A stretch of DNA of 64,000 nt from NCBI RefSeq assembly GCF_011392125.1, contig NZ_JAAJBU010000011.1:47294-111293 (forward strand), read 5' to 3'. The number at the start of each line of letters is the position of its first letter. The stretch's first letter is position 1. The stretch is from Flavobacterium lotistagni. GTDB taxonomy: Bacteria; Bacteroidota; Bacteroidia; Flavobacteriales; Flavobacteriaceae. The translations under genes were made by a program, and so were the position numbers. The notes under the pieces were generated by a model that did no database searches, was not told where the DNA came from, and saw only the letters and a program-made list of their open reading frames with translations. Shown in pieces: positions 26,720 through 36,017 of the stretch.

Positions 26720-28891
26720 TTATTGACTTTCACCTACCAATTGATAAATCATCTCAAATAGTTTCTCTGGCTCAAAAGGCTTGATGATGATGTCGTTCAT
26801 ACCGCAAGCCATCGCTTGTTCTTTGACTTCTTCTTTGTCAAAAGCAGTCAGGGCAATTACTGGAGTTTGAATCCCTAGATTTCTAATACGGCGTGTCGTA
26901 TCGAATCCGTTCATGATTGGCATGTTGATATCCATCAAGATAACGTCGTATTGATTGGTTTCAAGTAAATGCAAAGCCGAAAATCCGTCTTCAACCATAT
27001 CGCATTTGATTTGGTGTTTGTCCATGATTTTCTGCGTCACGAGCTGGTTGATTTTGTTGTCTTCTACTACCAACACTTTCAACGATGACGGTGTTTGAAG
27101 TACTTTCTCGGTAGCCATAGTCAGATTTTGAACATCTTGTGCGGCTTTAAAACCAATGGTAAATCGAAAAGTAGTGCCTTTCTTGAGTTCGCTTTCCAGA
27201 TGAATGCTGCTACCGAAAAGCGCAATGAGTTTCTTGACAATCGACAATCCCAGACCAGTTCCTTGGTAGTCTTCATCGGTTCGGCCAACCTGAACGAACA
27301 TCTCGAAGATTTTCTGTTGATCAGCCGGGGCAATTCCTACGCCAGTATCTGAAACTTTAAATTCAATTTGATGAGTATCGTTTTGAATACCGGTATGTAA
27401 CATGGATATTTTTACTTTCCCGTTGCGAGTGAATTTAAGCGCATTGCTAGTGAGGTTCATCAAAATCTGCGACAAACGCAAACGGTCACCAATTAGAAAA
27501 GTTGGAATCTTCGGATCAATGGCAACGATAAGTTCATTCGCATTGTTATCGGCGATGTATTGCACTGAATTGACAATTGCATCGAGTTCTTCTTGCATAC
27601 TGAAAACGGCTGTTTCCAAAACGATATGCTTTTCGTCCATTTTATTGAGTTGCAGAATGTCGTTTACCAAAGACAAAAGATAACGCGCGGAAAACTTCAA
27701 CGAGTTCAAATGTGGGCTATTCGCGAGTTCTTTGTGTTCGTCAGTGATGATATCAGTAATCCCAACCACGCCATACAGCGGTGTGCGCAATTCGTGGGTA
27801 ATAGTGGAAACAAATTGTGACTTCATTTTGGAAGCTTCTTCGGCTTGCTCTTTGGCCAATTGAAGTTCAGTATTGGCTTGGCTCAACTCAGCGTTGATCT
27901 TTTTTCGGAACTTATTTGAACGATACAAAGTCAGAAGCAACACCAAAAAAACCACCAAAAGCACTGAAAACAAAGCAGTCACGCGATTGGATTCCTGAAG
28001 CTTTTGAAACTGCTTTTCATTTTCAAGTTCGATGCGCTCTAGTTGAATGCGGTACTCATCAAGTTCTATTTGCATGGCAGATTCTTTAAGCAAATCTTTC
28101 TTGTCTTGGGAATACAAAGTTTTGTTCAGCAAATTGAACTTCTCTTGATATTCTTGGGCCAATTCCGGTTGACGATAGTATTTGTAATGCGTAACAAGGG
28201 TTTCATAAATATTGAGTAAATAACTCTGAAACTGGTACTTATCGGCAATTGCAATGGCTGAATTATAATACTGCATAGCCATTTCCGGTTGGTTGTCATG
28301 CGTATGATAAATCCCGAGTAACGAAGCGAGCGTGAATTGCATTTCGTGGGTACCCTTTCTTTTCACGTAATCCTGCGACTGGCGAACATAATTGATTCCG
28401 TTTTTGAAATCGTTCACCGAGAAATAAGCGCTTGCGATGTTGAGTTTGGTATAGGTAATCTGAACGCTGTCGTTGATTTTAGTGGCAAACTTTAAAGATT
28501 TCTTGTAAAACTGAATGCCTTTCTCTACATCTATTTTGCTGAAGTAATACACGCTGCCGAGGTTGCTATAAATCCAGTCGTTGAGTGAATCGTTCTCGGT
28601 TTTTGAAGCATAGGCCAGCGCCTTTTTATAAAACGAAATGGCGTGCTTGGATTGTGAAAATTCGTCGTAAATAACGCCAATGGCATTGTAAGAATGGGCA
28701 ATCAGATAATCATCATTAATTTTAAAGGAACGCACCAAAGCCGATTTGGAAAGTTCGAGTGCTTTTTCGTATTGGCCTTTGTTGAAATATTTTCCGGCGG
28801 TATTGATCTGGTTTTCAATATTCGCTTTTTCATTTTGAGCCAAGGCAAAACCTGCGCAAAAAAAGAACGAGATCAGGATATATTTTTTCAC
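26720..28891 (-). CDS. TPR-containing hybrid sensor histidine kinase/response regulator
   Basis: Exported or membrane sensor: signal peptide (KKYILISFFFCAGFALAQ), tetratricopeptide repeats to about residue 290, coiled coil and one transmembrane helix (TALFSVLLVVFLVLLLTLY), then HisKA (FVSTITHELRTPLYGVVG), HATPase (LMNLTSNALKF; GVGIAPADQQKIF; GTGLGLSIVKKL) and a C-terminal receiver (VLVVEDNKINQ, VILMDINMPIMNGF, ALTAFD, IIKPF). The frame opens at ATG 28933, but that codon sits in the loop of the upstream gene's terminator hairpin, so GTG 28891 is more likely. It probably signals through an unlinked phosphorelay partner. Confidence 0.88.
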   Translation of the reverse strand: MKKYILISFFFCAGFALAQNEKANIENQINTAGKYFNKGQYEKALELSKSALVRSFKINDDYLIAHSYNAIGVIYDEFSQSKHAISFYKKALAYASKTENDSLNDWIYSNLGSVYYFSKIDVEKGIQFYKKSLKFATKINDSVQITYTKLNIASAYFSVNDFKNGINYVRQSQDYVKRKGTHEMQFTLASLLGIYHTHDNQPEMAMQYYNSAIAIADKYQFQSYLLNIYETLVTHYKYYRQPELAQEYQEKFNLLNKTLYSQDKKDLLKESAMQIELDEYRIQLERIELENEKQFQKLQESNRVTALFSVLLVVFLVLLLTLYRSNKFRKKINAELSQANTELQLAKEQAEEASKMKSQFVSTITHELRTPLYGVVGITDIITDEHKELANSPHLNSLKFSARYLLSLVNDILQLNKMDEKHIVLETAVFSMQEELDAIVNSVQYIADNNANELIVAIDPKIPTFLIGDRLRLSQILMNLTSNALKFTRNGKVKISMLHTGIQNDTHQIEFKVSDTGVGIAPADQQKIFEMFVQVGRTDEDYQGTGLGLSIVKKLIALFGSSIHLESELKKGTTFRFTIGFKAAQDVQNLTMATEKVLQTPSSLKVLVVEDNKINQLVTQKIMDKHQIKCDMVEDGFSALHLLETNQYDVILMDINMPIMNGFDTTRRIRNLGIQTPVIALTAFDKEEVKEQAMACGMNDIIIKPFEPEKLFEMIYQLVGESQ

Positions 28892-28920
28892 AAAAAAAGT
28901 TGAATTGGTGGATAAAAATA

Positions 28921-28946
28921 AAATCCCAACCATGCAGTCGGGATTT
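28921..28946 (-). terminator. Intrinsic terminator of ettA
   Basis: Stem AAATCCC/GGGATTT (28940-28946 with 28921-28927), followed on the minus strand by a T-rich run. It lies 26 bp beyond the ettA stop and overlaps the first possible ATG of the hybrid kinase. Confidence 0.7.
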
Positions 28947-28972
28947 GTGTTTCAAAATTACCGATTAAAAAC

Positions 28973-30667
28973 TTAATTTCTAATCAATTTTCTATATTTC
29001 AAACGTTTCGGAGTTAAATCACCACCGAGTCGCTTCTTTTTATTCTCTTCGTAGTCAGAGAAACCACCTTCAAAATAATACACTTCTGAATTGCCTTCAA
29101 AAGCTAAGATATGTGTACAAATTCTATCTAAAAACCAACGGTCGTGGGAAATCACTACGGCACAACCGGCGAAATTCTCCAAACCTTCTTCGAGGGCACG
29201 AAGCGTGTTGATATCCAAATCGTTGGTCGGCTCATCAAGTAACAAAACGTTGCCTTCCTCTTTTAAAGTCATCGCCAAATGCAGACGGTTTCGTTCCCCA
29301 CCGGAAAGCAAACCTACTTTCTTATTCTGGTCGCTACCTCCAAAATTAAATCTTGACAAGTAGGCTCTTGAATTCACTTGACGGCCGCCCATCATAATCA
29401 GTTCTTGACCATCACAGAAGTTTTCCCAAATGGTTTTGTTTGGGTCGATGTTCGAATGCGATTGATCGACGTAAGCAATCTTGACCGTATCGCCTATAGT
29501 AAACTCACCGGCATCGGGCTGTTGTTCGCCCATAATCATTTTGAAAATCGTTGATTTTCCGGCACCATTCGGCCCAATAATTCCGACGATTCCGGCTTGT
29601 GGTAAAGTGAAATTCAGGTTGTCATAAAGTAACTTTTCTCCAAAGGCTTTTGCTACATTTTTTGCCTCGATCACGTTAGTTCCCAAACGCGGGCCATTCG
29701 GAATGTAGATTTCGAGCTTCTCGTCGAGTTGTTTTTGGTCTTCGTTGAGCAATTTGTCGTAGTTCTGCAAACGCGCTTTTTGCTTGGTTTGACGGCCTTT
29801 CGCTCCTTGACGAACCCACTCTAACTCTCGCTCTAAAGTTTTGCGACGTTTAGACGCGACTTTCTCTTCCTGTTCCATTCGTTTGGATTTTTGGTCGAGC
29901 CAAGACGAATAGTTGCCTTTCCACGGAATGCCTTCTCCTCTGTCAAGCTCTAAAATCCAACCGGCGACATTATCAAGGAAATAACGATCGTGCGTTACGG
30001 CAATTACGGTTCCTGAATATTGTGCCAAGTGCTGTTCTAACCATAAAACGCTTTCCGCATCGAGGTGGTTGGTGGGCTCATCCAGCAAAAGAACATCGGG
30101 TTGTTGTAAAAGCAAACGACACAAAGCTACACGGCGACGTTCTCCACCTGAAAGGTTCTTGATAGGCGTGTCGCCTTCCGGAGTGCGCAACGCATCCATA
30201 GCCACTTCGAGTTTGTTGTCGATTTCCCATGCGCCCAAAGCATCTATTTTATCTTGCAATTCCGCTTGACGATCCATGAGTTTTTGCATCTTGTCGGCAT
30301 CTTCATAAACTTCAGGCAAACCAAACATATCGTTGATTTTGTTGAATTCATCCAGTACAGCCATCGTTTCTGCCACACCTTCGCGAACAATCTCAATCAC
30401 GGTTTTGGTATCATCTAATTGCGGATCTTGCTCTAAATAACCCACAGTATAACCGGGCTGAAACACAACATCGCCTTGGTAATTCTTATCGACACCGGCG
30501 ATGATTTTCAACAATGAAGATTTACCGGAGCCGTTAAGCCCAAGAATTCCGATTTTCGCTCCGTAAAAAAAGCTCAGGTAAATATTTTTTAAAACTTGCT
30601 TGTCGCTGCTTTGGTAAGTCTTAGAGACTTTCTGCATCGAGAATATAACTTTCTTATCGTCTGACAT
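28973..30667 (-). CDS. ettA: Energy-dependent translational throttle protein EttA (ABC-F)
   Basis: Soluble ABC-F ATPase of 564 residues that binds the ribosomal E site and gates the first elongation step according to energy state. It has two ABC domains: GLNGSGKSSLL with LSGGERRRVALC and LLDEPTNHLD, then GPNGAGKSTIF with LSGGERNRLHLA and LLDEPTNDLD. The arm and the basic linker (RKTLERELEWVRQGAKGRQT) match EttA. No transmembrane segment. A -7 box is at 30711-30718 and a terminator follows. Confidence 0.93.
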   Translation of the reverse strand: MSDDKKVIFSMQKVSKTYQSSDKQVLKNIYLSFFYGAKIGILGLNGSGKSSLLKIIAGVDKNYQGDVVFQPGYTVGYLEQDPQLDDTKTVIEIVREGVAETMAVLDEFNKINDMFGLPEVYEDADKMQKLMDRQAELQDKIDALGAWEIDNKLEVAMDALRTPEGDTPIKNLSGGERRRVALCRLLLQQPDVLLLDEPTNHLDAESVLWLEQHLAQYSGTVIAVTHDRYFLDNVAGWILELDRGEGIPWKGNYSSWLDQKSKRMEQEEKVASKRRKTLERELEWVRQGAKGRQTKQKARLQNYDKLLNEDQKQLDEKLEIYIPNGPRLGTNVIEAKNVAKAFGEKLLYDNLNFTLPQAGIVGIIGPNGAGKSTIFKMIMGEQQPDAGEFTIGDTVKIAYVDQSHSNIDPNKTIWENFCDGQELIMMGGRQVNSRAYLSRFNFGGSDQNKKVGLLSGGERNRLHLAMTLKEEGNVLLLDEPTNDLDINTLRALEEGLENFAGCAVVISHDRWFLDRICTHILAFEGNSEVYYFEGGFSDYEENKKKRLGGDLTPKRLKYRKLIRN

Positions 30668-30710
30668 TTTACAGGGTTTATAAGTTGTTGAATGATTGAA
30701 TTCCTGGGCG

Positions 30711-30718
30711 CAAATATA
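30711..30718 (-). promoter_or_regulatory. -7 promoter box for ettA
   Basis: TATATTTG on the minus strand, exact TAnnTTTG, 43 bp upstream of the start codon. The rest of the 303-bp gap 30668-30970 shows no further gene. Confidence 0.5.
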
Positions 30719-30970
30719 GCTATTATCTAAAAAAGAAAAGAGCTACTTATTGGTAAAGTTACCCTTTCGAATGAATTACATTAATACCTTGAAAAGTTCT
30801 ACTTTTATCTGTTTACAATTGATTCGGTTCTACTTGGACTGACACTCTAGAAGGCTTGAGCAAAGTCAAAAAATTGCTCTAAATCCGAAATAATAAGTGG
30901 TGTCGAAAGTAGAGAAAAAATTATTTCATCAGAACTGAAACATATAATGATTCACTTGCAAATCGGCACA

Positions 30971-31150
30971 CTATACCCTGCCCTTCAACGCATTGAATAC
31001 CCAAGCATTTGCTAGAAAACCCACGCCGACAGCTGCAAACCCCCAACCGGCGATATCATCGTAACGAAAAGCACCTAAAGCAATTAAGATTAGCCCCATG
31101 ATAATCATAATCAAAGTTGCCCAACCCAGAACGGTATTTTTATTCATCAT
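30971..31150 (-). CDS. CAL67264-family small membrane protein
   Basis: A 59-residue protein with two transmembrane helices (TLIMIIMGLILIALGAF and GWGFAAVGVGFLANAWVF) and a short basic end (NALKGRV). It matches the small flavobacterial membrane proteins known as the CAL67264 family; the function is unknown. Two adjacent ATGs at 31150 and 31147 are possible starts; the frame also extends to a TTG at 31159. Confidence 0.7.
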   Translation of the reverse strand: MMNKNTVLGWATLIMIIMGLILIALGAFRYDDIAGWGFAAVGVGFLANAWVFNALKGRV

Positions 31151-31191
31151 TGTAGTCAAATTTTGAGGCGCAAATATCGCGAAATAATTAA

Positions 31192-34100
31192 TTATGGTCG
31201 ATTCGAATACACCGAATTTTCAATATTGATGAAAAGCGAATCTAAATCGGAGTTATCTACCGCTCCATCACCGTTGACATCTGTAGCCAAAACCCCAAAG
31301 TTGGAGTTTTCAATATCAATGAACATCGTGTCTAAATCGGAGTTATCAATGGCTTCATCCTGATTGGTATCGCCAGAATAAAATGCCCAAACTGAAGGCT
31401 TCACCAATACCATATTACTGCCATAAGCTTTGGATGCCGCAGTAGTAAAATCATAGGTTAACGGTGTATTCCCTATCGCTTGTGGCAACGCACTCCAGGT
31501 TTGTACGACATTGCGGCCTTTCACCACAATATAATAATTGCCATCTGGCAAAGAAGTAAATGTAGCTTGTAAAGTGCCGTCGGTATGCAGCGTTGCCATC
31601 GCCGAACTCATCATGGTATAGGGCGAAGTGGCTTGATGCAGAGCAATGGTTAAATCTTCGACTTCATCAAATGGAGAAAATCCATCCTGATTGTTTTTCA
31701 CAGGACGCATAGAATTGGTCGTGGTATCATAATAATCCTGAATGTGTAGTTTAAGGTTCACCAGAGTATTGCAATTTGCAACGGTATAAACCACAGAGTC
31801 TGTTTTAGTACAATCGCCAAAAGAGGCTGTAGCAGTAATTGTTGCATTCGGAGCCAATGGTCTTGCATATATAGTTGTCGGATAATTTCCCGGCGGATTG
31901 TAGGCTACCAAAGCTGAGGCATCTGTGTAAAGACTTGCGTTATCAGAAGTCCAGACGATAGCATTCGCAATGGTGTACGTGAGCGTAATGGAGCAGTCTA
32001 CAAACGTGCCTAAATCATTGGCTCCGTCGTCGTATACCAAAACCGTCCAATCGCCATTAGCCATCGAGAACAAATCTGAAAATGCAGTAGTGAGATTGGT
32101 TCCAAAACTAGCTTTCAAACCTGAGGCTGCAGTAGCATTTGCCCGATAAGTTCCGGTAATTGGTGTAGATGAAGTCGATAAAACCGGAGCTGATGCATCA
32201 GAAGTAATTACAGTATTAACATAAGCACCTACTGCATTTGGGCCTTGGTCTGCTGCTAAAGCGATATAATTTCCGTTAGGTGCTTTTAAAACCACTTCAA
32301 CGTCTTTCAGCCAAGCATGATTGATGTTGATCCCAACATTCACCTTAGTAATTGTGGCCGAAGTAGGCAAACCCGAAACTGTCAGTATTTTTGAAACTCC
32401 AGTAGCTGAATTGTCGGGAATCGCAAGATTTAAAACGCCTGAATTTAGGGTAATACTGTTTCCGCTTACGTTGCCTCCAGTGGCTTGAATTGCTTTAATG
32501 GTGCCGCAAGCCAAACTTTCATTGGCATTGATAATATCAACATTTGTTGGCGAATTGGCAATCGTCAGATAATTAGCAAACACTTGAGAAAAAGGCAAAC
32601 CGTATTTGACCACGTTCAGAGTTACGGAATAATTACCTGCGGGTAAAGCCATCGTATTCGCGTTATTTCCTGTAAAATTGTAGGTGTTGACTCCATTGCT
32701 TATCACCCAACTCACCGATTCTACCGCTGTTCCGGTATAATTGAATTCATTTGAAACCGCTTGACAAACCGTGCTGTTTCCGACAAAACTAATCGTAGGC
32801 TTTGGTGGATAAATAGTCACCAGATAATCTTCGACTTCGCCTAAAGTAGTACCGCAGGCTTCAGAGTAATCGCCCCAATAACCCAAACGCACGCGCATGC
32901 GCACATTGCCCTGAAAAGCATCGTTGGGAATAGTAAAAGTTCCGGTTCCTGAACTGCCGGTATCTGCATCTAGGACGACTCTTTCTGACGGTTCAAATTC
33001 CAAATTGTTGTTGTAGTCAATCCAAACAATAAAATCATTTGAACTCCAACTTTGATTAAAATTACCGGTCGCAGTATAGGTCGAGCCTTGGTGCATCACA
33101 ATCGGTGTGGTGTTGTAATAGGAATATCCGTTATAAGTAGTTGGGCCATTGGTCAAATTGGCACAAGAAAAACTGGTCATGGAAAGTGCACCGGAAGTAT
33201 TTTCTCCGCTGGCCACGCAAAATTCGTTGAGTCTGAGTTCGTACATCAACTTATAAGTTTCAGAAGTATCGTTGTTGGAGCCTGTAGCCACTACTTTAAA
33301 AAACACTTTGGTTCCCGACAGAAAATCAGGAAGCGGTGAATTCGACCTCCAAGTAGTTCCGGATAGCAACGACATCGGAATGACATTCACAGCATTAAAT
33401 GAAGGTGTTCCGACTGCCCAGCTCACATGCACATCAGTCAAAGTGCCCGAGTATTGTATTTCTGAAGTAACAAACTGTGCCGAGCCGGTTTTAGGCATCG
33501 TAAAAGTAGGTGGATTGGTAATGTAAGTTTTCACGATAGATGGAAAACTATTTCTGTTGGCGAGTGAATATTCCCACAAACCCCTACCCCAAGTCGCCGC
33601 TTTAATAGTATTGGAGCCGTAATGGATTTCTAAATCTTCGATAGCTACGTTAGGCAAATCGGTATTGTATAAACTCCAAGTGGTGGCGTCCATCGTTTTC
33701 TTATAAAGCCCTACTGCGGCACCGACATAAATAGTCGAATCGTTTGTATGATCGATTACGACTGAATAAATCGGCATATTCCCTAAGTTATAAGTAATGT
33801 TCTGCCATGTCTGACCTGAGTTGTGCGTCATATAGATTTTTTGACCGTTGTTTTGATAGCTGTCGTATGTAACTATCATCGTAGCATCGTCATTGGGATC
33901 GAAGGCCACATCAGTAATACTACTGGATGGCAGCCCGTTTTTGATGTTGGAAAAAGTAACGCCTCCATCCACTGAGAGTTCAATCGCACTGCCTTTGGTA
34001 ACGACCATGATATTGCTATTATTTTCAGCAATGGCGGCTGTTTCTATAGTACCCGCTAAAGTGGCAGGAGTTCCCATATCTGTCCAAGTGGTTCCGAAAT

Positions 34101-35853
34101 CGGTGCTTTTATGCACTTTTGTTCCCAAGGAATAAACAGTCATTTGATTGTTCGGATCGAAAAACAACGGCGCAACCCAAGAGGCAGTTTGTCCTGGCGG
34201 AGTAATTCCAACTCTGGCAGCACCTGTGCCGTCGATGTATCGCCCTCGCCCACCATTTTGCGTACTTCCGATCATATAGTTCGGATTGAGGGGCAGAACA
34301 ATTCCTTCCATGCCATCCGCGCCATAGGCTTCAATCCAACCGGATTCATTTTTTATACTAGTGCCGTTGTCTTGTGAACCGCAAATAGAAACAAACTGAT
34401 CCGACTGCGATGTACCTACACAATAATTTTCTCTGATGCCAACCGACAAACTGAGTTTTTGCCATGTAATTCCATTGTCGGAAGATTTCGATAAAAACCC
34501 ATCCGTGCAGGTGTAAAATACGCCATTCACACAATCCAGGTAATTCGTATCGGCATGAATATAACGGTTCGATGAGTTATAATTTTGTTGGTTCGATCCG
34601 GTTCCGTTTTGAGTGCTTCCCAAACTCCACCAAGTACATTGAGTGAACGTAGTACCAGAATCTTCACTTCGGAACAAATCGACATAACCACTAACGAACT
34701 TAGAAGTATCTAAATCATTGGGCATGGCTTGCCATAAAGCCACACCTGAAGGCGGCGGATTCTGCACTGTTGTATAGGTAACGCCCGCATCAGAAGATTT
34801 CCAAATCCCATTATCTGAAGAAGCAAAAACACAATCTGGGCAAGTAGGCGAAACCGAAATTTTAAGTTTGGCATCGGCATTACCCGGTAAATCTATAAAG
34901 CCGCTATAGGTCACACCCATGTCAGTAGATTTTAAAACTTTGTTTTTATTGGCCGCATTAAATCCGTCGTAGATGTAAATGATGTTGTTATTGATTGGGT
35001 GAAAATCAACATCGTAAACATCGCCTCCAATGATTTGTCGGGTCCAGGTTTGCAAATTGTCTGTTGAACGATACAAACCTTGACTGGTGCCAACGAAAAC
35101 TAAATTGGCTACATTCGGATGATACTGAATCGTATAAACTTTAAAATTAGAGCCCAAACCACCAAAACCCACATTCGCAGGTATAAAATTGGTAGCCGAG
35201 AAAGTAGTTCCACCATCAGTGGATTTGTAAACCCCGAAAGAAGTTCCGTTTCCGGCATTTCTCACGTTGATGAGTACTTTGTTGAAATTCGTCGGATCGG
35301 CTGCAATGGCATTCACACCAGAAGCCGGTAAAAAATCGGTGTTGTGCGACCAAGTGGCACCTCCATCGCTAGTGCGCCACAAACCACCGCTTCGAGAACC
35401 AAGGTAAATTTGTTGGTCGTTGTTTCGGTCTACTTCAACGAATTCAACCCTACCCAATCCTGTAGAATAATGCCCGGTGACATTAGTAATATTATTGGGC
35501 CCGAGAGGTTTCCATCCACCGGTTTCAAAAAGGCGTTGTTGCTTTTCGGTTTTATTTTCTTTCTTGATACGAAGGTACTCGTTGTACGGCATGTAATGGT
35601 CAACCATTCTATTTCCCGAAGGCGCATACTTGGATTCGTTTTCAAATCGCCAACGCAAATAAGGCTTGTAGCCGGAACCTTTTCCTTTATCACGGTCTTT
35701 AAAGTAGGCTTCCGCAGAATCGCAAACCGTGTAAAAGTTGATTTTCATGTCGTACATCATCCGCTTGTAGGCCGGATTCGACAATGGCTTTTTTTGGGCT
35801 TGAACAAACGAAAAAACAAGGAAAAATAGCAGAAAATAAGTAGTTTTTTTCAT
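31192..35853 (-). CDS. Giant secreted multidomain protein (Asp-box propeller, GEVED, P-domain, dockerin-like)
   Basis: A 1553-residue exported protein with a signal peptide (MKKTTYFLLFFLVFSFVQAQ). The first half has many Asp-box repeats (KSTDGGTTF, KSSDAGVTY, RSEDSGTTF, KSTDFGTTW, SVDGGVTF), indicating sortilin/BNR-type beta-propellers. A GEVED domain follows (FIVWIDYNNNLEFEPSERVV, GEVEDYLVTIYPP), then a proprotein-convertase P-like domain (HAWLKDVEVVLKAPNGNY, NGDWTVLVYDDGANDLGTF). The C-terminus carries two EF-hand/dockerin-like loops (DTNQDEAIDNSDLD and DVNGDGAVDNSDLD). The usual type IX sorting motif was not recognised. Probable surface or extracellular adhesin or scaffold; no catalytic site was identified. 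Confidence 0.8.
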   Translation of the reverse strand: MKKTTYFLLFFLVFSFVQAQKKPLSNPAYKRMMYDMKINFYTVCDSAEAYFKDRDKGKGSGYKPYLRWRFENESKYAPSGNRMVDHYMPYNEYLRIKKENKTEKQQRLFETGGWKPLGPNNITNVTGHYSTGLGRVEFVEVDRNNDQQIYLGSRSGGLWRTSDGGATWSHNTDFLPASGVNAIAADPTNFNKVLINVRNAGNGTSFGVYKSTDGGTTFSATNFIPANVGFGGLGSNFKVYTIQYHPNVANLVFVGTSQGLYRSTDNLQTWTRQIIGGDVYDVDFHPINNNIIYIYDGFNAANKNKVLKSTDMGVTYSGFIDLPGNADAKLKISVSPTCPDCVFASSDNGIWKSSDAGVTYTTVQNPPPSGVALWQAMPNDLDTSKFVSGYVDLFRSEDSGTTFTQCTWWSLGSTQNGTGSNQQNYNSSNRYIHADTNYLDCVNGVFYTCTDGFLSKSSDNGITWQKLSLSVGIRENYCVGTSQSDQFVSICGSQDNGTSIKNESGWIEAYGADGMEGIVLPLNPNYMIGSTQNGGRGRYIDGTGAARVGITPPGQTASWVAPLFFDPNNQMTVYSLGTKVHKSTDFGTTWTDMGTPATLAGTIETAAIAENNSNIMVVTKGSAIELSVDGGVTFSNIKNGLPSSSITDVAFDPNDDATMIVTYDSYQNNGQKIYMTHNSGQTWQNITYNLGNMPIYSVVIDHTNDSTIYVGAAVGLYKKTMDATTWSLYNTDLPNVAIEDLEIHYGSNTIKAATWGRGLWEYSLANRNSFPSIVKTYITNPPTFTMPKTGSAQFVTSEIQYSGTLTDVHVSWAVGTPSFNAVNVIPMSLLSGTTWRSNSPLPDFLSGTKVFFKVVATGSNNDTSETYKLMYELRLNEFCVASGENTSGALSMTSFSCANLTNGPTTYNGYSYYNTTPIVMHQGSTYTATGNFNQSWSSNDFIVWIDYNNNLEFEPSERVVLDADTGSSGTGTFTIPNDAFQGNVRMRVRLGYWGDYSEACGTTLGEVEDYLVTIYPPKPTISFVGNSTVCQAVSNEFNYTGTAVESVSWVISNGVNTYNFTGNNANTMALPAGNYSVTLNVVKYGLPFSQVFANYLTIANSPTNVDIINANESLACGTIKAIQATGGNVSGNSITLNSGVLNLAIPDNSATGVSKILTVSGLPTSATITKVNVGININHAWLKDVEVVLKAPNGNYIALAADQGPNAVGAYVNTVITSDASAPVLSTSSTPITGTYRANATAASGLKASFGTNLTTAFSDLFSMANGDWTVLVYDDGANDLGTFVDCSITLTYTIANAIVWTSDNASLYTDASALVAYNPPGNYPTTIYARPLAPNATITATASFGDCTKTDSVVYTVANCNTLVNLKLHIQDYYDTTTNSMRPVKNNQDGFSPFDEVEDLTIALHQATSPYTMMSSAMATLHTDGTLQATFTSLPDGNYYIVVKGRNVVQTWSALPQAIGNTPLTYDFTTAASKAYGSNMVLVKPSVWAFYSGDTNQDEAIDNSDLDTMFIDIENSNFGVLATDVNGDGAVDNSDLDSLFINIENSVYSNRP

Positions 35854-36017
35854 AAATTGACGATGTAGTCTCAGAGCCGTTGTCCTAAAAACAAATTCTG
35901 ATTTTGGGATGCTGAGTTTGATTTTCGCGCGTAAATATATAAAAATTAACTACTTCGTTTGGGTCAATGTCATTCCAAAACCCAATTTTAATCGAATTTA
36001 AATAGCATCTAGAAACT

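Noticed and set aside
35344..35829. A 161-codon plus-strand open frame
   Set aside because: It lies fully antisense within the giant secreted protein gene, which has a signal peptide and recognisable domains.
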